Below, one piece after another: positions 51,333 through 60,608 of a stretch of DNA of 64,000 nt. The translations under genes were made by a program, and so were the position numbers. Source of the stretch: WRDF01 sp031552235 (GTDB lineage Bacteria; Bacteroidota; Bacteroidia; Bacteroidales; Rikenellaceae). The notes under the pieces were generated by a model. It was not told the DNA's origin and did not search any database. It saw only the letters and a program-made list of their open reading frames with translations. Where the stretch lies: contig JAVBMR010000010.1 of NCBI GenBank assembly GCA_031552235.1, positions 1 to 64,000 on the forward strand, given 5' to 3'. Every line of letters begins with the position of its first letter. Within the stretch, counting starts at the first letter, position 1.

Positions 51333-52805
51333 TTAAAAGAAGGTTAGTTGTTGCATCACCGGCACGAGGCTGTCGTATATCACGCCCTGCACGCCCGAAG
51401 GCCACACGCCGATTGCGGCGATACAGGCTATCAGCGCCACGGCAGGCAGTTTTTCGTACCAGTGCGCGTCACTTAATTTCAGGTGTTCGGGGTTTACCAC
51501 AGGTCCGTAGAGTATTTTGGCCACGGTGCGCAGTATGTACACGGCGGTTATCACGATGGACGTGGTGGCGACTATGGTCAGCACCCGGCGGAACATATCG
51601 GCGTGTTCGAACGACCCTACGAACACCGTCATCTCGGCCACGAATCCGCTCAGACCCGGCAACCCCAGCGAGGCGAAACCGGCTATGACATAGCAGACCG
51701 CCGCAAACGGCATGACCTTCATCAGCCCCCCCATCTCGCGTATGTCGCGCGTGTGCGTCCGGCCGTATATCACGCCTATGAGTGAGAAGAACAGGGCCGT
51801 CATCAGCCCGTGCGAGAGCATCTGCAGCACGGCGCCCGTCATGGCGGTACGGTTGAGCATGAGTATGGCGAACAGCACCAGCCCGCAGTGGCTCACCGAA
51901 GAATAGGCGTTGATGTATTTGAGGTCGGTCTGGACTATGGCCCCGTAAGCGCCGTAGACGACGCTGATGCCTGTCAGTATCAGGAATATCCTCGACAGCT
52001 CGTGCGCCGCCTCTGGCATCAGGAATATGGCGACACGGAAGCATCCGTATCCGCCCAGTTTCATCAGCACCCCGGCATGCAGCATCGACACCGATGTCGG
52101 TGCCGCGGCATGGCCGTCGGGCGACCATGTGTGGAACGGGAACAGCGCCCCCAGAACCCCGAAACCTATGAACACCATGCTGAATATCCAATACTGGTGG
52201 TTCAGCGGGATATGCATCTGCGAGAGTTCCATTATGTTCATGGTCGTCCCGCCCGAAGTAAAGTATATGCCCAAAATGCCCGTCAGCAGCAGGGCCGAAC
52301 CGGCCATCAGCATCAGCGTGAGCTTCATTGCGGCGTACTCTTTCCTGCCCGTCCCCCAAACGCCTATCAGCAGGAACATCGGGATGAGCGCCACCTCGTA
52401 GAACATGAACATGGTGAACAGGTCGAGCGATATGAAATAGCCGAACACACCTATCGCCAGCAGGCAGTACCAGGCGAAAAAATCGCGCCCCATGTTCCAC
52501 GCCGAGAACACCCCTGTGAACCCGACCACCGCAGAGAGCAGTATCATGACTATCGAGATCCCGTCGACCCCGACGGCGTAATGTATGTTCAGCGGCGCAT
52601 ACCAAACGGCGTTGGCCGTGAAGAGCATGGCCTCGCCCGAAACGGCCCTTTCCCGGAGGAACATCACGGCCAGCGCCACGGACAGCACCAGCAGCAGCCC
52701 GAAGCCGGAAACGGCCACAGCGCGCACATACTTCTGTCCGCGTCCCAGCAGCAGGAACAGCAGTGCCGCCAGCGGGATAACAACCAAAAGCGATAATATA
52801 TTCAT
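51333..52805 (-). CDS. nuoM: NADH-quinone oxidoreductase subunit M
   Basis: A 490-residue proton-pumping membrane subunit of complex I with about 14 helices. Diagnostic segments are the conserved Glu in LFTMFMFYEVALIPMFLLIG, GALFPFHTWSPDGHAAAPTS around the helix-7 lysine region, and DLKYINAYSSVSHCGLVLFA. Length is normal. It starts 12 bp after the nuoL stop codon and is cotranscribed with nuoL and nuoN. Confidence 0.96.
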   Translation of the reverse strand: MNILSLLVVIPLAALLFLLLGRGQKYVRAVAVSGFGLLLVLSVALAVMFLRERAVSGEAMLFTANAVWYAPLNIHYAVGVDGISIVMILLSAVVGFTGVFSAWNMGRDFFAWYCLLAIGVFGYFISLDLFTMFMFYEVALIPMFLLIGVWGTGRKEYAAMKLTLMLMAGSALLLTGILGIYFTSGGTTMNIMELSQMHIPLNHQYWIFSMVFIGFGVLGALFPFHTWSPDGHAAAPTSVSMLHAGVLMKLGGYGCFRVAIFLMPEAAHELSRIFLILTGISVVYGAYGAIVQTDLKYINAYSSVSHCGLVLFAILMLNRTAMTGAVLQMLSHGLMTALFFSLIGVIYGRTHTRDIREMGGLMKVMPFAAVCYVIAGFASLGLPGLSGFVAEMTVFVGSFEHADMFRRVLTIVATTSIVITAVYILRTVAKILYGPVVNPEHLKLSDAHWYEKLPAVALIACIAAIGVWPSGVQGVIYDSLVPVMQQLTFF

Positions 52806-52817
52806 TGCCCCGATCTT

Positions 52818-54728
52818 TTAGAATGCCAATACCAATATCGTTATAACCATCACCGACACCACGAACACGATGGCGTAGGTCTGCACCTTTCCCGACTGCG
52901 CACCCTTGATGGCCCCGGCCGCTTTTTCGGTCCCCGTCCCGAGCAGGTTCATTGTCCCGTCTACCACATGGCGGTCGAACCAGGCGACAGGTTTGCTGAT
53001 ACCCCGGAAGATGACGTTGTTCGTCACGAACATCCACACCTCGTCGATATAGAACCGGTGGTAGGCCGCGTCCCAAAAGCCGGCCCATTTCGTGCGGACC
53101 CGGGCGGCGCGGCCGCTCTCCCTGCGGTAGAACCACATGGCTATGATTATCCCCACGGCTCCCACACCGATACTCGCGGAGGCCACTGCCCAATCGATGC
53201 CTATGTCGTAAGGCTTCAAATCGGGGCTAAGGAAGAACGAGAACGGTACGAACCCGGTCACGCACGTCAGCAAAGCCAGTATCACGAGCGGCGCGGTCAT
53301 GCTTGCCGGGGCCTCGTGCGGCCGTTCTTCGTACTGTCGGTCGGCACCCCAGAATACTCTGAAATAGAGCCTGAACATATAAAACGCCGTCAGGCCCGAT
53401 GTCAGCAGGAGGACGGCGAATACGAATTTGTTGTAAAGCAGGGCGGCGGCGAGTATCCCGTCCTTGCTGAAGAAGCCCGAAAACGGCGGCATGCCGGATA
53501 TCGAAAGGCAGGCGACGAGGAACGTGACATGCGTAATGGGCATGTATTTCCGCAGGCTTCCCATCCGCCCCATTTCGTTGCTGTGTACGGCGTGTATTAC
53601 CGCACCGGCGCCAAGGAACAGCAAGGCCTTGAAGAACGCGTGCGTGAAGAGGTGGGCCATGGAATAGGTGTATCCCTCGCCCAGCTCGCCGTCGAATCCC
53701 GAAGCACCCAGGGCTACCATCATAAACGCAATCTGCGAGATGGTAGAGAAAGCCAGTACCCGTTTTATGTCGGTCTGGGTCACGGCTATAACCGCGGCGA
53801 ACAGCGCCGTGAAAGTACCCACGTACATAACCGTGTCCATGACGCTCGGGGCTGCCGCGAAAATATATACCGGAAACAGGCGGGCTATAAGGAAAACCCC
53901 GGCCACAACCATCGTCGCGGCATGTATAAGCGCCGACACCGGCGTAGGGCCTTCCATAGCATCCGGCAGCCAGATATGCAGCGGGAACATGGCCGATTTG
54001 CCCGCCGCCCCCACGAAGATCAGCGACGTGGCCCACGTAGCCGCAGAAAGCCCCAGGAACGAAACGTCTTTGGCCGTATCCTGGACAAGCATGGCTTCGT
54101 CAAACAGCATCGCTTTAAAATCGAACGTTCCCGTATAGTACGACAGTATGAGTATACCTGTCAGAAATCCCAGGTCGGCGAAACGTGTCACGATAAACGC
54201 CTTCTTGGCCGCCCTGACAGCCGCCGGTTTGGTGTAGTAGAACCCGATTAGCAAATAGGAAGACGCGCCTACGAGTTCCCAGAATATGTAGGTCTGGAAC
54301 AGGTTCGTCGCCGCCACCAGCCCCAGCATCGAGAAACTGAACAGCGAAAGCAGGGCGTAGTAGCGCTGGAAACCACGTTCGCCTTTCATATAGCCGAGGC
54401 TGTATATGTGTACCATCAGCGACACTGTGGTGATCACCACCAGCATCATGACCGAGATCGAGTCGAGCATTACCCCCATATCGATACTCAGCTTCTCTCC
54501 GAAACGGAGCCACTCGGTCGAGAACGCCGTTACGGGCTTATAATAAGGCCATACCGAAGCGTCGGCGTAGAGGTAGCGGTAAGCGGTGTAATACGACAGC
54601 AGCGCCGGCACCGACATGCCTATCGTCCCTATGATGCCCGCCGCGCGCGGCCGCAGCCATTTGCCTCCCACCGAGAGGAACAGGAACAGGGCGAGCGGAA
54701 TAAGAATTATGAATACAGTGAATCCCAT
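52818..54728 (-). CDS. nuoL: NADH-quinone oxidoreductase subunit L
   Basis: A 636-residue subunit, the largest membrane protein of complex I, with about 15-16 helices. NuoL signatures are ATNLFQTYIFWELVGASSYL, SAMFPLHIWLPDAMEGPTPV and DIKRVLAFSTISQIAFMMV. The C-terminal extension after about residue 500 provides the lateral helix that ties the antiporter subunits together. It follows nuoK by 4 bp. Length and motifs are those of the family throughout. Confidence 0.96.
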   Translation of the reverse strand: MGFTVFIILIPLALFLFLSVGGKWLRPRAAGIIGTIGMSVPALLSYYTAYRYLYADASVWPYYKPVTAFSTEWLRFGEKLSIDMGVMLDSISVMMLVVITTVSLMVHIYSLGYMKGERGFQRYYALLSLFSFSMLGLVAATNLFQTYIFWELVGASSYLLIGFYYTKPAAVRAAKKAFIVTRFADLGFLTGILILSYYTGTFDFKAMLFDEAMLVQDTAKDVSFLGLSAATWATSLIFVGAAGKSAMFPLHIWLPDAMEGPTPVSALIHAATMVVAGVFLIARLFPVYIFAAAPSVMDTVMYVGTFTALFAAVIAVTQTDIKRVLAFSTISQIAFMMVALGASGFDGELGEGYTYSMAHLFTHAFFKALLFLGAGAVIHAVHSNEMGRMGSLRKYMPITHVTFLVACLSISGMPPFSGFFSKDGILAAALLYNKFVFAVLLLTSGLTAFYMFRLYFRVFWGADRQYEERPHEAPASMTAPLVILALLTCVTGFVPFSFFLSPDLKPYDIGIDWAVASASIGVGAVGIIIAMWFYRRESGRAARVRTKWAGFWDAAYHRFYIDEVWMFVTNNVIFRGISKPVAWFDRHVVDGTMNLLGTGTEKAAGAIKGAQSGKVQTYAIVFVVSVMVITILVLAF

Positions 54729-54732
54729 GTCG

Positions 54733-55041
54733 TTAATATTTCATTTTGTCTATATGGCGTACATCGATGTTGTTGGCAATCCGGTACACGTTTATGATAA
54801 TCGCTATTGCCACGGCCGTTTCGGCGGCCGATACGGCGATCCCGAAGAGGCTGAAGAACATACCCTCCATATGTTCCGGATAGAGGTAGCGGTTGAATAC
54901 GCTGAAGTTGATCTCCACCGAGTTGAGTATCAGCTCGATTGATATCAGCATCGCCAGCAGGTTCTTGCGGGTTATGAACCCGTAGACCCCGATGAAAAAC
55001 ATGATCGAACTGACGATCAGGTAATGTTCCATTGATACCAT
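54733..55041 (-). CDS. nuoK: NADH-quinone oxidoreductase subunit K
   Basis: A 102-residue subunit with three membrane helices. ITRKNLLAMLISIELILNSV carries the conserved glutamate of helix 2, and SAAETAVAIAIIINVYR the second conserved acidic residue. These are part of the E-channel that couples quinone reduction to proton pumping. An ATG three codons in (55032, MEHYLIV) is the more usual start. It lies 21 bp after nuoJ. Confidence 0.95.
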   Translation of the reverse strand: MVSMEHYLIVSSIMFFIGVYGFITRKNLLAMLISIELILNSVEINFSVFNRYLYPEHMEGMFFSLFGIAVSAAETAVAIAIIINVYRIANNIDVRHIDKMKY

Positions 55042-55062
55042 AGTCCTTTGTCTTTTATGCGG

Positions 55063-55584
55063 TTAGCGTTTGCGTGCAATCAATATGGCCCCTATTGCGC
55101 AGGCAAGGAGCAATATGCTGAGCGCCTCGAACGAGAGCAGGTATTGGTACTTCCCCGTACCCATCAGGGCGTGGCCTATCTCTTTCATTTCTATCTCGCT
55201 GTCGCCCATAAGCGCCGGGTTCTCCCCGAACAGGAACCGGTGCTTAACCGTCACCCACGTTGTGATGGCGATCCCGGCAATGGCGGTAACGAGTCCCGCA
55301 GACATCCTCTGTTTATCGTGGGATTCGGCGCGGTCGCCCTTCGAGCTGGTCAGCAGTATCGCAAAAATGAAAAGGATCAGGATGCCGCCCGCGTAGACCG
55401 AGAGCTGCACCACCGCGAGGAAGTGGTAGTTGAGCATGAGGTAAAGCCCTGCCGTACAGATCAGCACGATGAGCAGGTAGGCGGCCGCCCGGAGCATCTG
55501 CCGCGCTGTAACGGCAAAGATCGACGCGCCGATTATGGCCGCCGCCAGGCAGTAGAATACTATTGTGTTGGCTAATTCTCCCAT
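55063..55584 (-). CDS. nuoJ: NADH-quinone oxidoreductase subunit J
   Basis: A 173-residue membrane subunit with five helices. FYCLAAAIIGASIFAVTARQ, the conserved YLMLNYHFLAVVQLSVYAGG with its pi-bulge region in helix 3, and VLILFIFAILL identify NuoJ. Helix 3 movement is thought to open the proton path between the quinone site and the antiporters. It is placed 3 bp after nuoI. Confidence 0.94.
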   Translation of the reverse strand: MGELANTIVFYCLAAAIIGASIFAVTARQMLRAAAYLLIVLICTAGLYLMLNYHFLAVVQLSVYAGGILILFIFAILLTSSKGDRAESHDKQRMSAGLVTAIAGIAITTWVTVKHRFLFGENPALMGDSEIEMKEIGHALMGTGKYQYLLSFEALSILLLACAIGAILIARKR

Positions 55585-55587
55585 CGC

Positions 55588-56190
55588 TTAGAGTGTTTGA
55601 GGGTTTGAGGCCGGGACTGCGGCCGGTTCCGCGGGAGCCGTGTTATCACCCTCCGCTTTATCCGCGCCAACCTCCTGCTGACTTTCGGTAGCAGGGGTCG
55701 AGGCCGAGGCAGGGGCCGGGGCTGCAACCGGCTTAGGCGCCAGCGACGACCCCGGCCGGTTGAGTTGCTTAACCAGCGTGCTTTTCGTGAACACCGAGTG
55801 TTCGAACGAGTTGGTGAACACGATAGCGTCGAACGGGCAGCTGCGCACGCACAGTTCGCAGAATATACACCCGCCCACATCGTATATATGCCTGTCCAGC
55901 ACCTTCTTGGGTTTGCCCGTAACCGGATCGTCCTCCATCTTGGACAGCACCGTTATCGTCCCGTTGGGGCAGGTGTTCTGGCAGATTGAGCAGGCCGTGC
56001 ATTTGTGGTGGTTGTCCGCGTCATGAGGCATGGTGAGCAGCGCCCGGAAGCGTTCGAAATACTCGTGCCGCCCCCTGTTCTCGGGATATTGCTCAGTCAG
56101 CTTGGGGCGCACGAAGTTGAGCATCGTGATATACATCCCCTGCATCAGACGCCATATGCCCGTGAATATGTTAGCTATGTATCCTGTCAT
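55588..56190 (-). CDS. nuoI: NADH-quinone oxidoreductase subunit I with Ala/Pro-rich tail
   Basis: A 200-residue peripheral-arm subunit with two [4Fe-4S] clusters: CTACSICQNTCPNG and CIFCELCVRSCPFDA. An amphipathic N-terminus sits on the membrane. After about residue 140 there is a tail of some 55 residues rich in Ala, Pro, Ser and Glu (SLAPKPVAAPAPASASTPAT), which ordinary NuoI lacks. The ATG at 56190 overlaps the nuoH stop (ATGA) and is preferred over the upstream frame start at 56253. Tail function is unknown; in an enzyme without NuoEFG it might help to dock an alternative electron donor, but that is speculation. Confidence 0.93.
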   Translation of the reverse strand: MTGYIANIFTGIWRLMQGMYITMLNFVRPKLTEQYPENRGRHEYFERFRALLTMPHDADNHHKCTACSICQNTCPNGTITVLSKMEDDPVTGKPKKVLDRHIYDVGGCIFCELCVRSCPFDAIVFTNSFEHSVFTKSTLVKQLNRPGSSLAPKPVAAPAPASASTPATESQQEVGADKAEGDNTAPAEPAAVPASNPQTL

Positions 56191-57251
56191 AATATTACCA
56201 CTAAAGCCATAAGTATCAAATTTATAAGACATATCGGCATCAGCACCCTCCACTCCAGGTTAAGGAGTTGGTCGATCCTCAGGCGCGGGAACGTCCAGCG
56301 CACCCACAGCGCCATGAAGACGCAGAAGAACGTCTTGCCGAAGAACCACACGAACGACGGGATGTAGTCCATAACGGCGTTGAACCCGTCCCATCCGGGG
56401 ATGTGGAGCGGCTGCCATCCGCCCAGGAACATTGTCGTGGCGACGGCGGCGATGATGAACATGTTGAGGTACTCGGCCAGGTAGAAGAATCCGAACTGTA
56501 TGCCCGAATACTCGGTGTGGTACCCTGAAGTAAGCTCCGACTCGGCCTCGGGCATATCGAAAGGCCCGCGGTTTGTTTCGGCATGGCCGGCGATAAGATA
56601 GATCAGGAACGCTATGCAGGCAGGGACGTGTCCCTTGAATATGAACCACATATCGGCCTGTTGCGCCACTATTTCCGAGAGCTGCATACTGCCGCTCAGC
56701 ACCACGATGGACATCAGCGACAGCCCGGCAGACAGTTCGTAGCTTATCAGTTGCGCTCCGCTTCGCATGGCGCCTATCATCGAGTACTTGCTGTTGCTCG
56801 ACCACCCTGCCATCAGGATACCCACCACCCCGAGCGACGACACGGCCAGCACATAGAACACGCCCACATTGAAATCCAGGGCCTGCAACCCGTTGGCGAA
56901 AGGTATCGCGGCGAAGGTGCATATCGACCCTATGATGACGAAGAACGACGCCATGCGGAAAAGCACCTTATCGGACTTATCGATGCTGATAAGCTCCTTG
57001 AGCAGTATCTTTATCATGTCGGCGACTGACTGGAACATCCCCCACTTGCCCACGCGGTTCGGCCCTATGCGGCACTGGAAAAACCCGCAGACCTTCCTTT
57101 CGACATATATAAGTATCAAAGCCAGCACGGCGTAGGCCACAAGTATGGCGAGGCCTATCAGCACGAACTCTATGGCCAGCGCCCATCCGTCGCCCACCCA
57201 GCCGCGCAGCGCCGTGTCTATCCATCCCGTAAGTTCCGTAAAACTCCACAT
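56187..57251 (-). CDS. nuoH: NADH-quinone oxidoreductase subunit H
   Basis: A 354-residue membrane subunit with eight or nine helices that forms the quinone chamber with NuoB and NuoD. Signatures are ERKVCGFFQCRIGPNRVGKW, SKYSMIGAMRSGAQLISYEL and PFDMPEAESELTSGYHTEYS, including the loop with conserved acids. It lies 22 bp after nuoCD and overlaps nuoI by 4 bp. Length is normal for the family. Confidence 0.96.
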   Translation of the reverse strand: MWSFTELTGWIDTALRGWVGDGWALAIEFVLIGLAILVAYAVLALILIYVERKVCGFFQCRIGPNRVGKWGMFQSVADMIKILLKELISIDKSDKVLFRMASFFVIIGSICTFAAIPFANGLQALDFNVGVFYVLAVSSLGVVGILMAGWSSNSKYSMIGAMRSGAQLISYELSAGLSLMSIVVLSGSMQLSEIVAQQADMWFIFKGHVPACIAFLIYLIAGHAETNRGPFDMPEAESELTSGYHTEYSGIQFGFFYLAEYLNMFIIAAVATTMFLGGWQPLHIPGWDGFNAVMDYIPSFVWFFGKTFFCVFMALWVRWTFPRLRIDQLLNLEWRVLMPICLINLILMALVVIL

Positions 57252-57273
57252 ATCGTTTTTGTTTACTGTTATC

Positions 57274-58902
57274 TTACCTGTCGATGCAGGGTATCACATA
57301 ATCGAGCGAGCCGCCCAGCATTATCAGGTCGGCCACTTTGTTTCCGGGGGCGACCTCCTTGAGCGCGCCGACGAGCGTCATCGAGGGCGAGCGGAATTTC
57401 ACGCGGTAGGGGTTCTTGTCGCCCTTGCTCATTATATGCACCCCGAACTGGCCTCGGGCGTTCTCCACACGCTGGAAATATTCGCCCTCCGGCAACTTGA
57501 TGATGCCCTTTATGTTTTCCGCGTAAGGCCCTTCGGGTATGTTGTCCACAAGCTGTTCGATTATCCTCAGCGACTGCTCGATCTCGTGCAGGCGGATGAT
57601 GTAGCGGTCGAAAGTTTCGCCGCCGGTGCGAAGCACCTGTTCGAAATCGACACGTCCGTATGCGGCATAAGGATCCGCCTTGCGGTAGTCGTTCGCCCAG
57701 CCCGACGCCCTTCCGGCCGGGCCTGTAATCCCGAGCGCTATCGCCTTTTCGCGCGAAAGGTAGCCCACATCCTTCATTCGGCCTGTGGCTATCGGGTTGC
57801 CCGTGAAGAGCAAATGGTGTTCTTTCAGCATCTTGCGCATATAGGGTATGAACTCCCTAACGCGCCTTTGGAAATTCGGGTGTATGTCTTTGGCTACGCC
57901 CCCGATGGTATTGTAATTGACCATCAGGCGGCCCCCGGCGGTCTCCTCGAATATGTCCATTATCTTCTCGCGGTCGCGCATGCCGTAGATGAAAGCCGTC
58001 ACAGCCCCCATGTCCATGCACATCGACCCCCATCCCAGCAGGTGCGAGGCAATGCGGGTCAGCTCGTCGAAAATGGTACGCACAACCACCGCACGCTGCG
58101 GCACGTCGATTTGCAGCGCCTTTTCGCAGCACAGGCAGAAGCCGTGGCGGTTGATAGTCCCCGAGAGGTAGTCGAGCCTGTCGGTAAGGTGCAGTATCTG
58201 GGGGTATGTGTAGTTCTCGCACATTTTCTCGACGCCGCGGTGGATGTATCCGAAATGGGGATCGACCGTGCGCACGTTCTCGCCGTCGAGCCTGACCCTC
58301 AGGTGCAGCACGCCGTGCATCGCCGGGTGCTGCGGCCCGAAGTTGATGACGTAGTCCTGGTCGTCGTACATCATCTTCCACGTATGGTGTTCGCCGTCCG
58401 CGCCGGTTTCGTCTACCGGCAGGGCGTCCATGTCGGTAAAAAGCTCGTTTCGGTCGGGTATCGGGTTTATCGCCGGGTCGGCGTCGTAGTCCTTGCGCAG
58501 CGGCCAGCCCTTCCATCGCTCGCGCAGGAAAAGCCGCCTCATGTCGGGGTTATCCGCGAACAGGATGCCGAAGAAATCATGCACCTCGCGCTCGTAAACC
58601 TGCCCCACCTCCCATATGTCGCAGATCGTGGGCAGCACCGGTTTTTCGCGGTCTTCCACACCTGTTTTCAGCGACAGCACGTCGGCCGTATCCCCGCTTT
58701 GGGCGATATGGTATATCACCCCCAGCCTCTCGCCGTAGTCCATGCCGACCATATCTATCAGGAAATCGTATCCGTTCTCCATGACGAACAAGGCCGTATC
58801 CCGCAGATTTTCAGGTGCTACGGCAACACACAACCTGCCGTCAGTCTCCGTGACATCGGCCTCCGCAAGCCAGCCGAACCTATCTGTTAACTTCTTTTTC
58901 AT
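57274..58902 (-). CDS. nuoCD: Fused NADH-quinone oxidoreductase subunit C/D
   Basis: A 542-residue fusion. Residues 1-150 are NuoC (TICDIWEVGQVYEREVHDFF and LRERWKGWPLRKDYD). Residues 175-542 are NuoD, the 49-kDa subunit that lines the quinone site: NFGPQHPAMHGVLHLRVRLD with the quinone-head histidine, FGYIHRGVEKMCENYTYPQI, and LGGSLDYVIPCIDR at the C-terminus. C/D fusions are common in Bacteroidota and enterobacteria. The start overlaps nuoB by 23 bp. All catalytic segments look intact. Confidence 0.96.
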   Translation of the reverse strand: MKKKLTDRFGWLAEADVTETDGRLCVAVAPENLRDTALFVMENGYDFLIDMVGMDYGERLGVIYHIAQSGDTADVLSLKTGVEDREKPVLPTICDIWEVGQVYEREVHDFFGILFADNPDMRRLFLRERWKGWPLRKDYDADPAINPIPDRNELFTDMDALPVDETGADGEHHTWKMMYDDQDYVINFGPQHPAMHGVLHLRVRLDGENVRTVDPHFGYIHRGVEKMCENYTYPQILHLTDRLDYLSGTINRHGFCLCCEKALQIDVPQRAVVVRTIFDELTRIASHLLGWGSMCMDMGAVTAFIYGMRDREKIMDIFEETAGGRLMVNYNTIGGVAKDIHPNFQRRVREFIPYMRKMLKEHHLLFTGNPIATGRMKDVGYLSREKAIALGITGPAGRASGWANDYRKADPYAAYGRVDFEQVLRTGGETFDRYIIRLHEIEQSLRIIEQLVDNIPEGPYAENIKGIIKLPEGEYFQRVENARGQFGVHIMSKGDKNPYRVKFRSPSMTLVGALKEVAPGNKVADLIMLGGSLDYVIPCIDR

Positions 58903-59536
58903 GCTTTTCAGATTCTTCAGCTATTATGGACATGTCTTCTTTCACGACCGGCTGGTCGGGCAATTTAAAAAAATCCTGCACTTTTATCTTGCGTTCGAGC
59001 TGCATCATGCCGTAGAATATCGCATCCGGGCGCGGCGGGCAGCCCGGCACGAAAACGTCCACCGGAATTATCTGATCCACCCCCATCACCACATGGTACG
59101 AGCTTTTGAACGGCCCGCCGCCTATTGCGCACGCGCCTATGGCCATCACGTACTTCGGTTCGGCCATCTGGTCGTAGAGCCTCTTGAGCACTGGCGCCAT
59201 CTTATGCACCACCGTCCCGAAGACCATGATCACGTCTGCCTGGCGCGGGCTGTTGCGGTACACTTCCCACCCGAAACGAGAGAAGTCGTAACGCGCCGCG
59301 CTCATGCTCATGAACTCGATCCCACAGCAGCTTGTGGCGAACGTGAGCGGCCACACCGAATTGGAGCGCCCCCAGTTTATAATGTCGTTCAGCTTGCCCA
59401 CCACGACGTTGGTGCCGTTCTGCCGCAGCTCTTCGACGTATTTTTCGAGGTATTCGTTATCGTTGAAATCCTCGTAGCGCATATCCTTTATGCGCGTTTT
59501 TTTGCTTACTTCCATTTCAAAGCCCCTTTCTTCCAC
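58880..59536 (-). CDS. nuoB: NADH-quinone oxidoreductase subunit B
   Basis: A 218-residue subunit (211 if started at the ATG at 59515) that carries the terminal N2 [4Fe-4S] cluster. The cluster ligands are in FATSCCGIEFMSMSAARYD, MAIGACAIGGGPF and DVFVPGCPPRPDAI. N2 passes electrons to quinone. The start overlaps nuoA and the stop overlaps nuoCD, consistent with translational coupling. Confidence 0.95.
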   Translation of the reverse strand: MEERGFEMEVSKKTRIKDMRYEDFNDNEYLEKYVEELRQNGTNVVVGKLNDIINWGRSNSVWPLTFATSCCGIEFMSMSAARYDFSRFGWEVYRNSPRQADVIMVFGTVVHKMAPVLKRLYDQMAEPKYVMAIGACAIGGGPFKSSYHVVMGVDQIIPVDVFVPGCPPRPDAIFYGMMQLERKIKVQDFFKLPDQPVVKEDMSIIAEESEKHEKEVNR

Positions 59537-59859
59537 GCGTAGGCAAGCCCCAGCGCGAGGATCACAAGAAAGAACAACACACTGACCAGCCCGTCAGTCC
59601 CCATCTCGCCCATCACCGTCGCCCACGGGAACAGCAGGACGGTTTCGACGTCGAAGACAAGGTAAAGTATCGCGAACAGGTAGTACCCCACCCGGAACTG
59701 CATCCAGGATGTCCCGCGGGTCGGAATGCCGCACTCGTATACGTCGCCTTTGAGCGGATTCATCGAACGTGGCGCCAGCCACATGGCTATCAGCAGGGCC
59801 GCCCCTACCAACACGACGGCGGTAATCAAAACAACAAGGAAAACGGCGGAATCAGTCAT
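59506..59859 (-). CDS. nuoA: NADH-quinone oxidoreductase subunit A
   Basis: A 117-residue subunit with three membrane helices and the first gene of the operon. MNPLKGDVYECGIPTRGTSW is the conserved loop with the Cys that contacts the quinone site, and FAILYLVFDVETVLLFPWAT is the conserved third-helix acidic segment. The frame runs upstream to 59961, but the ATG at 59859 (MTDSAVFLVV) fits the family. No nuoE, nuoF or nuoG lies upstream or downstream, so the complex uses another electron donor, as in other Bacteroidota. Confidence 0.94.
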   Translation of the reverse strand: MTDSAVFLVVLITAVVLVGAALLIAMWLAPRSMNPLKGDVYECGIPTRGTSWMQFRVGYYLFAILYLVFDVETVLLFPWATVMGEMGTDGLVSVLFFLVILALGLAYAWKKGALKWK

Positions 59860-59962
59860 AACAAACGAATTAAAGCCGGATAAAATTAGTAAAATCAGTC
59901 GAAGTAAACAAGCCCGCGGCCATGCCGCACGATTCCCGGACGGATTTCCGGAATACGGCAAG

Positions 59963-60412
59963 TTAAATAATGAGCCTGCTCCACAGGCTCAGGTTCCCTG
60001 ACGAGGGGAAAGTCCGGACGGCAAAAAGACAGGAAACGGCACGGGTTTCGATCCTCCGGTTTCTGGCAACGGGATCATGGATGTAATTATGGATATCCTT
60101 GATATTCTCACATGGACAGCCGCCAGAGAATCCGGCGGCATCGATGGAGGGAGCCTGTTCGCACGGGCTGCACGGGACAGCGGCGGCAGATGAGAAAGCC
60201 ATCCCGGCCGTTTGGAACAGCACAGAATCCGACGATTCGGCTATGGCGGCCGATGAAAACGATGCCGAACTGGTAAGCAGCGCCGGATCTGCGTCGACAG
60301 CCGGCAACAGGGTTGCACTGACGGCTGAAGACGGAACGGCACCCGTAACCGGCCTTGCTCCCAAGACCAACCCCAGAACCAATAAAACGGCGTATATTCT
60401 CCGGTTTTTCAA
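59963..60412 (-). CDS. Small exported Cys-containing protein of unknown function
   Basis: A 149-residue frame not matching any family I know. It has a convincing signal peptide (MKNRRIYAVLLVLGLVLGAR, then PVTGA), an Ala/Ser-rich middle and two Cys pairs (AVPCSPCEQ and GGCPCENIK), which could bind metal or form disulfides. A -7 box TACATTTG lies on the minus strand at 60433-60440, and a hairpin (GAGCCTG/CAGGCTC, 59970-59988) coincides with its end. Third-base GC preference looks like that of real genes nearby. It may be a small envelope protein. A competing frame on the plus strand (60099-60467) has no start context and is rejected. Confidence 0.5.
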   Translation of the reverse strand: MKNRRIYAVLLVLGLVLGARPVTGAVPSSAVSATLLPAVDADPALLTSSASFSSAAIAESSDSVLFQTAGMAFSSAAAVPCSPCEQAPSIDAAGFSGGCPCENIKDIHNYIHDPVARNRRIETRAVSCLFAVRTFPSSGNLSLWSRLII

Positions 60413-60522
60413 ACCCCAAGCGAATTTTCATGCAAATGTAGGAGAAAAATCCGCATGTTGTCACTAAAAAAACAGCAATTTATTTTTTACCGTTATTTGA
60501 TGCGCGGAATGAACAAATTTAA

Positions 60523-60530
60523 TATCTTTG
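60523..60530 (+). promoter_or_regulatory. -7 box upstream of tRNA-Gly
   Basis: TATCTTTG about 78 bp before the tRNA. A TTTG at 60496-60499 is 23 bp upstream, slightly long for a -33 box. Confidence 0.5.
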
Positions 60531-60608
60531 CACCTGCCGGACATGGAACGGCACTGCGAACAGGAGGGCATCTCCGTAGCAGTCCGGACATTCCCAGGCA
60601 ACGGTAAC

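Noticed and set aside
51469..53193. 574-codon minus frame spanning nuoM and nuoL
   Set aside because: Alternative-frame shadow with Arg-, Gly- and His-rich composition, overlapping two genes with clear complex I signatures.
59970..60060. GAGGGGAAAGTCCGGACGG on the plus strand resembles the 5' conserved region of RNase P RNA
   Set aside because: The other conserved regions of RNase P RNA, including the 3' partner with AGAACCCGGCTTAT, are missing within the next 500 bp, and a coding frame with promoter explains the minus strand.
60099..60467. 122-codon plus-strand frame overlapping the small secreted protein
   Set aside because: It has no start context or family similarity; the minus-strand frame has a signal peptide and promoter box.
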